Positions 16,574-25,690 of a stretch of 64,000 nt of DNA are shown in pieces (the stretch's first letter is position 1; the number at the start of each line of letters is the position of its first letter). The position numbers and the translations under genes were made by a program. Location: contig JABSOX010000010.1 of NCBI GenBank assembly GCA_013215655.1, forward strand, positions 165,789-229,788, written 5' to 3'. A model generated the notes under the pieces. It saw only the letters and a list, made by a program, of their open reading frames with translations, had not been told where the DNA came from and searched no databases. Source of the DNA: Colwellia sp. (GTDB lineage: Bacteria > Pseudomonadota > Gammaproteobacteria > Enterobacterales > Alteromonadaceae).

Positions 16574-18073
16574 TTAAACAATACAACCGTTAATTTCTTC
16601 TTTTAATGACCTTGAGATATCTTGTAATGATTTATTTATAGCTTCATTGATAGAACTAAGGTTTTTTAGTTCACAACGACTTATTTGCCATTGGCTCTCA
16701 TTGCCCATTATTCTATTATTCCAACTAACCTCTTTCTCAAGCTCATACTTATAAAACAAAATGAGAGCGTCTTTAGAAAATACGTATGTCAGTAAAACTT
16801 TAAACCATGGCAATACTTCTTCTTTAGGAATGAAATTAAATATCATTGCTTGGCTAGGTGATGGCGCGGTAAATTCAAAACTATCAACAACTTTTCTATA
16901 TTTTGTTACAGGTTGATACTCAATTCTTTTTTGCTTCCCGTAAATCGAAGATAAAACACCTAAATGGTTTTCTTCATATACTACTTTTTCTTTAGATTCA
17001 TACTCTTCATCTTTATATGTAACCTTAGCAAAGTATGATTCTTCACTATCATTAATCCATTTTGCTATGCTTTGTAAAGGGTGTATTTGGCGAAGTTGAT
17101 GTGTGTATTGAATACTCTCCGCTTCTATTTGGTAAAGTGATAATAATAAACTCGGCCAAGTAAAATCAGTAATACTATCAATTAACCCTGATAATGATTT
17201 TTGCGCTTCCTCCTCACTACAATAAACTTTGCTCTTGTTCCTAATGGCATCAATTAATTTATCTTCTCCAGATAATTCAGGCTGTTCCTCTTTATCTTTC
17301 TGAGGTATACCAGAATGTGATATTAAATTAGGTTTGCCATCAACTTTTGCTTTAATTGCACTGATCAAATCTTGTGAGGCAGAACAGAAAACTTCAGTAT
17401 TGTCTGCTTGCTGGATAAATAAGGGAGTTTGATGTTTTTGTACACTTACGTCATCAGATATATATGCCATTACATCTCTGTAGCGTATATCTTGACCTTC
17501 AAAGCTTATGAGGGATTTTGCGAAACTTTTTGTAAATACGCTATAGTCTCCCTCCAATGCCATTGATGACTGACTACTAGAGGAAGAAAATAAAAAATAT
17601 GTTTTATTAAAACTTTCACTCGATGATTTTTTAAAAATAACTTCAAGATCATTTTTAGATTTAATGTATTCAGTTCCAGCCTGACAGGCATCTACGACTT
17701 TAATTGTAAGCGCAGGTGTTAACGATTTAAGCATGGCGTCAAATTCACTATTTCTTAGTGAGGTTTGCTCTACTTTAGATATGTCAAAGTCTGAAAATAA
17801 ATATATAAAGTCATCCCCATGTCTTGCTCCATGACCCGTATAATATACAAACACTTCATCAATTTTGATATTTTGATATTGTCTTATAAAGCCTGATATT
17901 TTATCTTTAGCTTCAACACTTGTAGGACTGTTACCGAGTACAATAAAGTCATCAAATTTTTCAGAACCTTTAATAATATCAGTCATTAACTCAAGATCGC
18001 TTTCACAAGGAGGTAGATCACTTTGAGAGTTGTATTTAGATACACCGACTAATATTGCTATTTTCTTTCCCAC
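16574..18073 (-). CDS. Caspase-like cysteine protease (peptidase C14 type)
   Basis: This 499-residue protein starts with a caspase p20-type domain: KKIAILVGVSKYN (strand 1), VFVYYTGHGAR with catalytic His81, and IKVVDACQAG with catalytic Cys130, followed by FLFSSSSSQSSMA and YSVFTKSFAKSL. The C-terminal half (about 250-499) matches nothing I know and could be a sensor. Bacterial caspase-like proteases often trigger abortive infection. The GTG start has GAGG 7 bases upstream. The gene is flanked by attC-like sequence, as a cassette would be. Confidence 0.85.
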   Translation of the reverse strand: MGKKIAILVGVSKYNSQSDLPPCESDLELMTDIIKGSEKFDDFIVLGNSPTSVEAKDKISGFIRQYQNIKIDEVFVYYTGHGARHGDDFIYLFSDFDISKVEQTSLRNSEFDAMLKSLTPALTIKVVDACQAGTEYIKSKNDLEVIFKKSSSESFNKTYFLFSSSSSQSSMALEGDYSVFTKSFAKSLISFEGQDIRYRDVMAYISDDVSVQKHQTPLFIQQADNTEVFCSASQDLISAIKAKVDGKPNLISHSGIPQKDKEEQPELSGEDKLIDAIRNKSKVYCSEEEAQKSLSGLIDSITDFTWPSLLLSLYQIEAESIQYTHQLRQIHPLQSIAKWINDSEESYFAKVTYKDEEYESKEKVVYEENHLGVLSSIYGKQKRIEYQPVTKYRKVVDSFEFTAPSPSQAMIFNFIPKEEVLPWFKVLLTYVFSKDALILFYKYELEKEVSWNNRIMGNESQWQISRCELKNLSSINEAINKSLQDISRSLKEEINGCIV

Positions 18074-18111
18074 ACTTATTCCTCAACTAGTGACTGAACA
18101 TTGACGTAATG

Positions 18112-18146
18112 ACCTAACAGTTCATTAGTTATTACCACGTTATTAA
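18112..18146 (-). other. Possible degenerate attC site after the HEPN-like gene
   Basis: Minus-strand GTTAGGT (18112-18118) is a good right-hand core just upstream of the caspase-like gene. The matching left core is not clear; AATAACGTGG near 18135-18146 is the nearest candidate. It is listed because its position fits the cassette pattern. Confidence 0.3.
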
Positions 18147-18205
18147 ACATTTGAAATCAGACACTTATACGATAACAACTACAACATGTAGATTCAATAT
18201 AAACA

Positions 18206-18775
18206 TTACCGGCGCATATATTCATGAATAAATGTTCGATATTCTTCGATTGTATTAAACGGAATATTAATTATATTATTCAAATCATCTTCTGATTTTT
18301 GAAAAGAATTACGAGCAAAACCACAATAACTAAATTCCTGTTTAGCAACCTTGGAAAGCTGTAAGCACCAAGCCTTAATATCATTCACAATTACATTGAG
18401 ATCTTGTGCGGACAAATTTTCGTTTGTTAATTGACCATGAAAAATTTTATTTCTGTAATTTGTTGCGGTTATTAGTTTTTCGTAGGCTTTCTGGTATTCT
18501 TCTCCGAAGATTTCTTCTAATGTCCTATTTGATAATTGATTAATACCTATAATAAACCCATCAAAATATACATTACGAAATCCAGCTAAAACCTCTCGCA
18601 TGTCTTTAGAGTCTTTTGAGTTGAAATTATCACTTTGAAAAGCAAGGTGAGTAAATAATTTTCTTATTTGTTTTTCTGCTTTTATTAACGATAGAGAAAA
18701 TGCATCAACCATCTTGGTTGATGAGTCACTAGTAATCAATAGGTCAACAGATTTGAATTCATTTTCGTAGCCCAC
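18206..18775 (-). CDS. HEPN-like protein
   Basis: This protein of about 189 residues is helical with the motif NYRNKIFHGQLT, matching the Rx4H signature of HEPN ribonucleases (Arg108, His113). The GTG at 18775 is chosen because GGAGG lies 4 bases before it; the longer frame begins with a TTG inside attC-like sequence. HEPN proteins usually act as RNases in toxin-antitoxin and abortive infection systems or as signalling partners. It is followed by the caspase-like gene. The family call rests on the motif and predicted helices. Confidence 0.6.
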   Translation of the reverse strand: MGYENEFKSVDLLITSDSSTKMVDAFSLSLIKAEKQIRKLFTHLAFQSDNFNSKDSKDMREVLAGFRNVYFDGFIIGINQLSNRTLEEIFGEEYQKAYEKLITATNYRNKIFHGQLTNENLSAQDLNVIVNDIKAWCLQLSKVAKQEFSYCGFARNSFQKSEDDLNNIINIPFNTIEEYRTFIHEYMRR

Positions 18776-18785
18776 TTTACCTCCA

Positions 18786-18797
18786 AAAAAATAACGC
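18786..18797 (-). other. Right-half attC-like sequence before the HEPN-like gene
   Basis: On the minus strand GCTTTGTTAGGGCGTTAT contains a GTTAGGG core just before the ribosome site of the HEPN-like gene, as expected at a cassette junction. No left half is recognisable upstream, where the helicase gene ends. Confidence 0.35.
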
Positions 18798-18896
18798 CCT
18801 AACAAAGCGTTCTAATAACACTAAGTGAGAAAGTAACTAAAATGCTAAATTCGTAACAGAGTAATGTTGTGTAAATTTAATTTCATTATTACTAAC

Positions 18897-21083
18897 TTAT
18901 AGCCTCATAGATAACATTTTAATTTCTAGATTACTTAGACCATGTAAAAATTGAGGATTACTTTCAAGCCTTTTTCTAATATCACTTACATTTTCAATAC
19001 CTTTCAATTTAGGCGATAAATGTTGAATTATAGATCTAGGTAACCCCGCATCGGCTAATAAGATATCTTGAATATCATTACTGCCATATTGAAGTTGGGT
19101 AAGCATTCTGGAGAAAGAGACTTCTTGTTCATAAACATAATTATATAAAGTTTCCAATGTTGTAATATATTTAGGCAAGGAAAATTCAAAATATGTATAA
19201 ATCAAAGAAAGGACATTTCTGATCTTTGTATCTTCATGTACTGCATCATATTCTTTAATTAAACTCTTCAACGAAGGTTTAAAATATAACTGTTTTTTCA
19301 CAAATCGTGAAATATTATTAGTCGTCCAACTTTGCCTTCTTTCATTTTCAGAAAAAAGAACTTCATGTACTAGTTTTATAATAATATCTATTTGCTGTTT
19401 CGCAGGAAGACTCTTCTCAAAATATAGCTCTTCTTTAAGGTTTTGTTGCTCCCTTAAAATAGCTATAAGATTAAGTTGATTATCAAAAGACACATATTTA
19501 TTTTTTTTCAATATATCAAGAGGGATATTAAATTGCTTACTTATTTCTAAGATATCAGCCCTCTGTGTTTTGCCACTATCATTCAAATCTGAATACTCAA
19601 TTTGAATATTATCTTCTTTAGGTATTATTTCATTATCAAAAATAGGAAACGATATTTCATCAATATCATCTTCCGCAATATGATTCTCAAGGAAAATTGC
19701 TCTTCCAATAAAGTGCTGCCCAAACCGACCTGAACGACCAACGATATTTTTAACTTCAAAACCAGTTAAATCTATATCACTCTTTGTTGTATCATAAAAA
19801 ACAACATTTTTTGCTGTGGTATTAACGCCTTCTGTAAGTGTTGGAGTGCATACAATTACTTTTATTACGCCTTGATTGAATAGTTCTACTATCTCTGTTT
19901 GAATAAATTTGGGGATGCCTGCATGATGGAAAGCTACACCTTTTTCTAAATAGCTAATTAGTGACCACTTTTTAGAAATTGTCTTTTTAATATAGGCTAT
20001 TAATTCTGCTAGAGGCTCACTTTTAACATTTTCTTCTACATTTTTAGAAATTGCTTTTGCTCTTACTTCTGCAGAATCTTTCCTATTAACATAAACTATA
20101 GTTTGCCCATCTAAATAGTTTAAAACGTGCTTTAATCTCAAATCTTTACTTTTTAGAGCAGGTAATGAACTCTGTGAAAAACTCACTTCTGTGTCCGGAA
20201 AGTAATTGATGATCTGTTTTTGTACTATATCCGTTTTAAATTGCTTGAAATGACCATTTGTTCTTTCTAGATAACTTTTACTAAAACTTTTAAAGTATGG
20301 ACCAATGAGATAATAATCACATTGCTCTAAAAAAGCCTTATATAAACAACTTGCAAAAACCGATGACCTTCTATCCTTCGCCCCTACTTTATAGACCTCG
20401 TCAAATACGAACAAATCAATTTTAATTTTGTTTTCATCAGTATATGCGTCAAATTTCTCAGGGGTAAATATATAAATAGATTTAGATGCTAGCGGTTTAG
20501 AGTGAGTAGAATATACTAATGTGTAGTCTTTAAATCGCTCATCCATTCTAAATGAAAAATAGGTTTCACTAAGTAATGCATTCGTGGGCACAACTACTGC
20601 AATAGTCTTATATCGGTTATGAGCTATAATCTCTCTTATAATTCTAGATTTTCCGAATGATGTTGGTGCACTAACAACTAACTTTCGTTTTTTCATAAAA
20701 AGATCGTATAGATCTTTTTGTTCTTTGGTAAGGAGTAGATCACTTTCTAAAGAATAAAATGCTTTTTGACTAATATCCATTAAACTGTCATCTTCGAAAA
20801 TCACGTCTTCTTTCTCAAGCATATTTGCATAAAGAAAAATTCTAGACGATTGAATACATTGTTTTAACAAAGCTAAGTTAAATTGACTTTTAGGAACATG
20901 TTCACAAGCGAAGCATAAATATCTTACTCCCACCGAGTAATGCTCTTCAGACTGAAGTAATTTATAGATATCTTCTAAAATCACCTTGTAGCAGTTATCT
21001 TTATTCTCAATAAATAACTGTTCCAAATTTTGCTCTGAAATACGAATGTAAGCTCTATCCGCGAGGGTATCTATAATATTCAT
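18897..21083 (-). CDS. HamB-like superfamily 2 helicase (Hachiman/AbpB type)
   Basis: This 728-residue helicase has Walker A SAPTSFGKS (138-146), a Walker B variant VFDEVYK (DEVY, 228-231), motif V TPTLTEGVNTTAKNVV and motif VI VGRSGRFGQ, the Ski2-like pattern. The first ~110 residues are an extra helical domain. In Hachiman, HamB is a helicase that restrains the HamA nuclease until it meets DNA damage or invading DNA. Its start overlaps the upstream nuclease-like gene by ATGA, implying coupled translation. E. coli AbpB is of similar size and is an alternative name. Confidence 0.8.
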   Translation of the reverse strand: MNIIDTLADRAYIRISEQNLEQLFIENKDNCYKVILEDIYKLLQSEEHYSVGVRYLCFACEHVPKSQFNLALLKQCIQSSRIFLYANMLEKEDVIFEDDSLMDISQKAFYSLESDLLLTKEQKDLYDLFMKKRKLVVSAPTSFGKSRIIREIIAHNRYKTIAVVVPTNALLSETYFSFRMDERFKDYTLVYSTHSKPLASKSIYIFTPEKFDAYTDENKIKIDLFVFDEVYKVGAKDRRSSVFASCLYKAFLEQCDYYLIGPYFKSFSKSYLERTNGHFKQFKTDIVQKQIINYFPDTEVSFSQSSLPALKSKDLRLKHVLNYLDGQTIVYVNRKDSAEVRAKAISKNVEENVKSEPLAELIAYIKKTISKKWSLISYLEKGVAFHHAGIPKFIQTEIVELFNQGVIKVIVCTPTLTEGVNTTAKNVVFYDTTKSDIDLTGFEVKNIVGRSGRFGQHFIGRAIFLENHIAEDDIDEISFPIFDNEIIPKEDNIQIEYSDLNDSGKTQRADILEISKQFNIPLDILKKNKYVSFDNQLNLIAILREQQNLKEELYFEKSLPAKQQIDIIIKLVHEVLFSENERRQSWTTNNISRFVKKQLYFKPSLKSLIKEYDAVHEDTKIRNVLSLIYTYFEFSLPKYITTLETLYNYVYEQEVSFSRMLTQLQYGSNDIQDILLADAGLPRSIIQHLSPKLKGIENVSDIRKRLESNPQFLHGLSNLEIKMLSMRL

Positions 21084-21943
21084 CGAAAAGCCTCCTCTAT
21101 TTTCTCTAGCTCTGTTTTGATGCTAGTAACATCTTCTAAAGGTAATAAAATAAAGAATATCTCGACATTTTCGGGAAGGTTTACATTATGCTTGTTAATT
21201 GTTTTAAATTTATTCTCAAATTCTTTTTTTATCTTATCCTTAAAAACATCATCCACTTTTTGGTGTTTTTTAATTAAGGCACTTTCATAGGTTACTAAAG
21301 CAGGGATAACTATTTTTACATCGTCTAATGTGATTGTTCCGTCTAAAAACTCTATAATTGACTCAGGAACCTCTATACCTTTATTCGATTCTATATTAGG
21401 TAATAGTATTGAAAATTCGTCTTTCAAATATTCTGATTTTGTGTGATCAGATATTTCACTTAAAATATCGCTAACAGCATCTGAAAATGATTTATAAAAC
21501 TTTACTTCCCCAAGCCATAGTTGAACTTCATTATTTTCATTAACGACAAAATGTGCACAATCGAATCCTTTGACTTGATCCTTTACGGAGCTTCTTAACC
21601 TTACTTTGGTAACAAGCCTTTCTGCATCATAAAATGTTTTCAATAGGAGGAATAAAAGCAACTCACCGTAGTCACCTTTTTTGTTCTTTTTGGCTTTAGA
21701 AATTCTGGAGAAACCTATACGAAACATTTCACCAATGTCATCATCAGCTTTTAACCTAGAATATTCATCAGGTGTTAAAGCAAAGTTAGGCATAGCATCA
21801 CGTATTATACGTATTAATTCTTTTTCCCGGTATACACCACTTTCGTAATTAAGATGATAAGGGTGTTTAGATATATCGCCAGTATCTACAGCAGAAGTAA
21901 ATTTAAAGACAAGCTTACTAAATCTTTTATAGAGTTTTTTCAT
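21080..21943 (-). CDS. HamA-like nuclease (DUF1837 type)
   Basis: This 287-residue protein has the conserved DUF1837 pattern GDYGELL (Glu93/94 region), GFDCAHF (Asp128) and LWLGEVKFY (Glu146, Lys148), a PD-(D/E)xK nuclease signature. In Hachiman systems HamA degrades DNA when released by the helicase partner. The gene lies directly upstream of the helicase with a 4-base overlap and 10 bases after another gene. The family call rests on the motif order and the helicase neighbour. Confidence 0.75.
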   Translation of the reverse strand: MKKLYKRFSKLVFKFTSAVDTGDISKHPYHLNYESGVYREKELIRIIRDAMPNFALTPDEYSRLKADDDIGEMFRIGFSRISKAKKNKKGDYGELLLFLLLKTFYDAERLVTKVRLRSSVKDQVKGFDCAHFVVNENNEVQLWLGEVKFYKSFSDAVSDILSEISDHTKSEYLKDEFSILLPNIESNKGIEVPESIIEFLDGTITLDDVKIVIPALVTYESALIKKHQKVDDVFKDKIKKEFENKFKTINKHNVNLPENVEIFFILLPLEDVTSIKTELEKIEEAFR

Positions 21944-21953
21944 TTAATTTGCT

Positions 21954-22922
21954 CTATGTGACTTTTAAAATTGAAATATCTAAAGATAATCTTGAATTAC
22001 TTTCTAAATCAGCAATAAATTCATCCCATGTGTTTTTTTCAACTCTAGATGAAGCATAGAAAGCTGAAATTCTTAAAAATCTTGTTGCTACATCCAATAA
22101 ATCTTGCGTAAACTGATCTAATGCAGAAACATTATTCTCGCCATACGATAGAAATATTGAGTCTCTATTATTAGCCTTGCCTCTATATCTAATAACCTGC
22201 GTCAGAAAATTAACACTATGCATATTAAGTTTTTCATCTCTTAATTCCTGAGCTACTTTTTTTCTAAAATTAACTACGTCCAGATCTATAAACTCTGGCA
22301 TCTTCTTGATTTTAAGTTCCATTTTATCTTTCATATAACCAGCCGTTCCATTCAGGTAAGAAAGAAGAGCTCCATAGGCTTCCTCTTCATCTTGTGGATA
22401 TGTATTTAGGTCATATGAATTACCATTACGTAGCTGTGCGACTTCTGCATCTACAGTTTTAGTAACTAGGCTGGATAATTGAATATTAAATGGATGTGGT
22501 ATTAATTTTTTACTTACAAAGTTTTCGTACCACAGATTAGAAACCTTTAGCTCCTTTTTAGGTAATATTCCTGAATGAGCGGCAAGCATTGCCTTACTAG
22601 AAAAATTAATACAGTAATACCATGCGTCTATAGCTAACCTACACGTATCATATTTTTCTTCGATGTCTAAGTTTATTGAACTTAATGCTGAAAGGTTATG
22701 AAATGCTAAGAGAATATTTTCAAAAACATGGGTATCTGAATCTCGGTCAACCTCTCTTCGAACAGTGCCGGAGTATAGTTTTTCAAGTGTAGAATCATCA
22801 CATGAACCAGAGTTTACAGTTTCTGCTAAGGCTCTCATCCAATTAATTGTTCCATTGAATGCAAAATGTGTTTTTGCTTGGTATTTCGTTTCTATCAATC
22901 TATCAAATAGCCAATTTGCCAT
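21954..22922 (-). CDS. Uncharacterised first gene of the Hachiman-like operon
   Basis: This 322-residue protein has AGGGA about 7 bases before its ATG and ends 10 bp before the nuclease gene, so it is almost certainly cotranscribed. It is largely helical with no signal peptide or membrane segment. The segment RYRGKANNRDSIFLSYG before a long helix recalls the layout of a HEPN C-terminus, but the histidine is missing. I do not recognise a family. Described Hachiman systems have two genes, so this may be a sensor, inhibitor or accessory subunit. Confidence 0.65.
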   Translation of the reverse strand: MANWLFDRLIETKYQAKTHFAFNGTINWMRALAETVNSGSCDDSTLEKLYSGTVRREVDRDSDTHVFENILLAFHNLSALSSINLDIEEKYDTCRLAIDAWYYCINFSSKAMLAAHSGILPKKELKVSNLWYENFVSKKLIPHPFNIQLSSLVTKTVDAEVAQLRNGNSYDLNTYPQDEEEAYGALLSYLNGTAGYMKDKMELKIKKMPEFIDLDVVNFRKKVAQELRDEKLNMHSVNFLTQVIRYRGKANNRDSIFLSYGENNVSALDQFTQDLLDVATRFLRISAFYASSRVEKNTWDEFIADLESNSRLSLDISILKVT

Positions 22923-23528
22923 TTTATATCCCTATACATTAAAGCCAACCTTTCAACCTTACCTTTTTTACATATTATTATCAAAGGGATATAAGTTTTG
23001 ATATTAAAGCTACTAGTTAAAAGTATTGCGTTTTTGTCGATCATTCTCTTCCAACAAGCTCACGGATGAAACGTAATAATAAAGCCAATAGTTTACTTTT
23101 TATAAAAACAGTAGTTTTCTCAGCCTAACGCCTAATTGTATGGAGCATAAAGATCGGGACGCCATCTAATACATAATATTTACTTACTTCTATCAAAAAG
23201 AACATGACAAGGCATGTCAACGAATTAGTTGTTGATATTATTCAACATTTAAAAAATAATTGTTTAATTTTAAAAAATGACACGACACTACATTGATGAT
23301 TAGTACAGTTATTTACAGAACTCCAAGTGTCTCGCTGCGCTCAACTAAAAGTCATAGTGCCAATCCTCCTCGCACTGCTCAGGCTTCGCATAGCTCTTCG
23401 TCATCGGCACTTTGACTTTTAAAAATAGGAAGTACATAACATTAATTATTGCTTTCATTTAATTTTCAATTCCCTTAAAAGAAAACCCTAAAACCTTACT
23501 GTCACCCTAAAGGGCAACAGCTAAGGTT
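22923..23528. other. Intergenic region between defence operon and replication gene
   Basis: About 600 bp without a credible gene. It holds the defence operon promoter region near 22,930-23,100, an imperfect long hairpin at 23347-23420, and the replication gene terminator at 23490-23530. Confidence 0.5.
23347..23420. repeat. Imperfect long inverted repeat
   Basis: AAAAGTCATAGTGCCAAT is mirrored by ATCGGCACTTTGACTTTT with about three mismatches around a 38-base centre. The centre has several GC-rich CGCT/AGCG words. It could be a transcription terminator for the convergence of nothing obvious, or an intergenic repeat element. Confidence 0.4.
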
Positions 23529-23530
23529 TT
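23490..23530 (-). terminator. Terminator hairpin after the replication gene
   Basis: On the minus strand AAAACCTTA pairs with TAAGGTTTT, and inside these GCCCT pairs with AGGGT, giving a nested stem. The stop codon of the replication gene lies in the first arm. A weak T tract follows. Confidence 0.6.
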
Positions 23531-25076
23531 ACGGTTGACGATTTGAAAGTTCCCATTGATGAGTGCGGGTTATAAGCGGTAAGTCACCGTAACTAATACC
23601 ACGTAATTGCTTAATGAAACTATCACCGTATTTACTCGCTTTAAGTTCACCTTGCTCTGATTTTAAATCATAAAAAGGTCGCAATACTTGCGCATTACGT
23701 TTACAGAAGACACCGCCCATGGCCTGTGTATATGTTGCCCAATCTGAACTATCTGCGGCTTGTCTTATAGGTTCAGCAAATTCAAATTCATCGGTGAGTT
23801 TTTCTTTTAAACGTCTTAGTTCTCGCCATACTGATACGTTAACTCCACCTATCTGTTGAAATTGGCGTATACCAAAGCAAGAGGCCCATGCATTAACTCG
23901 TTCGGCGGCAGTGATTGGGTCTTCACCGTAAATACCTTTGTCTAAATGTTTACCGTCTATATTCTTTGATATGTACTTAATAATATATCCCGTAGCACTA
24001 CCAATTTTTTCGTCGATATCAACAAACTCTAATCGGTGTTTTTTGGCACCATTTTCATTACCATCTTCTGCAAAACAGTAGTCATGAAATATTTGTTTTA
24101 TTCGTTTAGTATGTTTGGGCTCAATAAATAATATTAAATGCCAATGAGGTGTTCCATCATGATTGGGTTCAGCTATACGTAGGCCATAAACACGAATTTT
24201 TTCGCGATTAAGCTGCGCTCGTATACGGCTAAACGTAGTATTAAGATAGGCTTGTCCATCAATAGGTGTCGAGCCATTCCATTTAGGATTACGCTGCCCA
24301 GTTTTAGCAAAGCTTGCATGATATTTTGATGGGCATGTAATGGTAATAAACAGCCCATCATGGTTAAGAATTTTTGATAAATCTTCCAAACCACGAATGC
24401 GAACATTAAGCTCTGCTTTTCTAATTTCAGGATTTGAAACACTTAAGCTTGCTAACTCCGCGAGTGACGACGTAAACCCATCTTCATTAGTAGCGATAAT
24501 ATTATTAAGCATTTCAATTGACCGCGCTAAATGTTGTTTGCGATTATTGGCGGTGATATCGGTGACATAAATTTGTTTTTGTTTGTTGATAACATTTAAG
24601 CATCGACCTGCAATTTCAATGCGCTGATTATTTTGTTTTCTTAATGACCTAAGCCACCATGAGTTATCACACATTCTTGCCACTAATCCTGTTAATGGAT
24701 TCATCCCCGTTACGGTGAGCGAACTATTTCGTTTTGGGGTCGGTATGTTTAATCTATCTACTAACCGAACTAACGCACTATGTGTTGCATCAATGCTGTA
24801 ACGTGAATACTTTGCTTTGATTTTAAAAGCTTGTCGCGACCTTTGTTCTGCTTCCTTTTTTAGTGTTTCTTCATCTTTAGCGATACTTGAAAATAGCTGT
24901 GGATTTGCATTGAGTGCATCAGCAACAGCATTGGTAGATAACCTAAGATTGGTATTAGCAATAAATGAACTGGGCTCTGTAAAATACTCTTTCATTAACG
25001 ATTGCTTAAACTCAGCAGGAAAGGGCAGAAGTTGTTTATCGAGCCATTGTTGGTCATAAAAGTCAGGGTTAGCCAT
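23529..25076 (-). CDS. HUH replication endonuclease (phage P2 gpA-like)
   Basis: This protein of about 515 residues has an HUH motif TPHWHLILF (His311, His313) and a two-tyrosine motif GYIIKYISKN (Tyr364, Tyr368), as in gpA-type rolling-circle initiators. These nick DNA at an origin and stay covalently bound. ATG 25076 is preferred: it overlaps the stop of the upstream small gene, and the longer frame adds 13 odd residues. With the iteron-like repeats and AlpA-like gene upstream, it implies that the excised island can replicate. Confidence 0.85.
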   Translation of the reverse strand: MANPDFYDQQWLDKQLLPFPAEFKQSLMKEYFTEPSSFIANTNLRLSTNAVADALNANPQLFSSIAKDEETLKKEAEQRSRQAFKIKAKYSRYSIDATHSALVRLVDRLNIPTPKRNSSLTVTGMNPLTGLVARMCDNSWWLRSLRKQNNQRIEIAGRCLNVINKQKQIYVTDITANNRKQHLARSIEMLNNIIATNEDGFTSSLAELASLSVSNPEIRKAELNVRIRGLEDLSKILNHDGLFITITCPSKYHASFAKTGQRNPKWNGSTPIDGQAYLNTTFSRIRAQLNREKIRVYGLRIAEPNHDGTPHWHLILFIEPKHTKRIKQIFHDYCFAEDGNENGAKKHRLEFVDIDEKIGSATGYIIKYISKNIDGKHLDKGIYGEDPITAAERVNAWASCFGIRQFQQIGGVNVSVWRELRRLKEKLTDEFEFAEPIRQAADSSDWATYTQAMGGVFCKRNAQVLRPFYDLKSEQGELKASKYGDSFIKQLRGISYGDLPLITRTHQWELSNRQP

Positions 25077-25359
25077 GTTGAGACTCCCGCTTTTTCTTAT
25101 CAAAAGAAGCATCAATAAAAGCTAACCCTGTTGCAGAAATATAGTAACGCAGCCAACTCACACCGTAGTGATAAACATTCGTTGTATAAATAAATTTTTC
25201 GTTTACTAAACGCTGCATAGTGCGTTTACAACTACGACCGTTAAAGCATTGCAAACCGTTAGTTTTTCCTTGATAGGCACCAAGGTCATTACATACTTCT
25301 AATGAATTGCCATTGGCTAACCAAAGTAATAAACCAAACTGAACCTCTGATAGTTTCAT
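25069..25359 (-). CDS. Small uncharacterised protein of the replication operon
   Basis: This 96-residue protein looks like a winged helix fold (KLSEVQFGLLLWLANGNS; CKRTMQRLVNEKFIYT; YYISATGLAFID), a pattern seen in small accessory proteins beside phage-type replication genes. It overlaps the AlpA-like gene by 4 bases upstream and the replication gene by 8 bases downstream, so the three are translationally coupled. DNA binding is likely but unproven. Confidence 0.6.
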   Translation of the reverse strand: MKLSEVQFGLLLWLANGNSLEVCNDLGAYQGKTNGLQCFNGRSCKRTMQRLVNEKFIYTTNVYHYGVSWLRYYISATGLAFIDASFDKKKRESQHG

Positions 25360-25559
25360 GATAAGGACTCCTGTAAGGAATCATTAAATACATGACTATT
25401 TATATACTGCTCAACATCAGATGATTTATACATCACGCGACGACCAATTTTAACAAAGGGCAGGGGATAACGAGCAGTACAGCGCCAAACGGCTAAGGTG
25501 CCGATAGTAACACCCAAGGTTTCAGCGGTTTGTTTTGGGGTTAATAAACTTGTATTCAT
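25356..25559 (-). CDS. AlpA/excisionase-like DNA-binding protein
   Basis: This 67-residue protein has an excisionase-type helix-turn-helix with wing: LLTPKQTAETLGVTIGTLAVWR followed by PFVKIGRRVMYKSSDVEQYI. Such proteins in P4-like and satellite elements control integrase expression or excision. It is the first gene of the three-gene replication operon, and iteron-like repeats lie 80-130 bp upstream. Whether it acts as excisionase or regulator is not decided by sequence. Confidence 0.8.
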   Translation of the reverse strand: MNTSLLTPKQTAETLGVTIGTLAVWRCTARYPLPFVKIGRRVMYKSSDVEQYINSHVFNDSLQESLS

Positions 25560-25636
25560 GATGAACTCCGTTGATTAATGAAAATTAAACTTCGGAGTTA
25601 ATATGGATTGTATTTATACGGGAGTATGTACCGTGT

Positions 25637-25690
25637 CCTAGGAAGTGAGATACACTCCTAGGAAATGAGATACACTCCTAGGAATGAGAT
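25637..25690. repeat. 20-bp iteron-like tandem repeats
   Basis: Two full units (CCTAGGAAGTGAGATACACT and CCTAGGAAATGAGATACACT) and a partial third (CCTAGGAATGAGAT) run in phase, each opening with the palindrome CCTAGG. They lie between the AlpA-like/replication operon and the upstream gene, whose stop codon is in the third unit. They could be replication iterons or operator sites for the AlpA-like protein. Confidence 0.7.

Noticed and set aside
25637..25690. Short repeats considered as a CRISPR remnant.
   Set aside because: Units are directly abutting with no variable spacers and no cas genes nearby; iterons or operators fit better.
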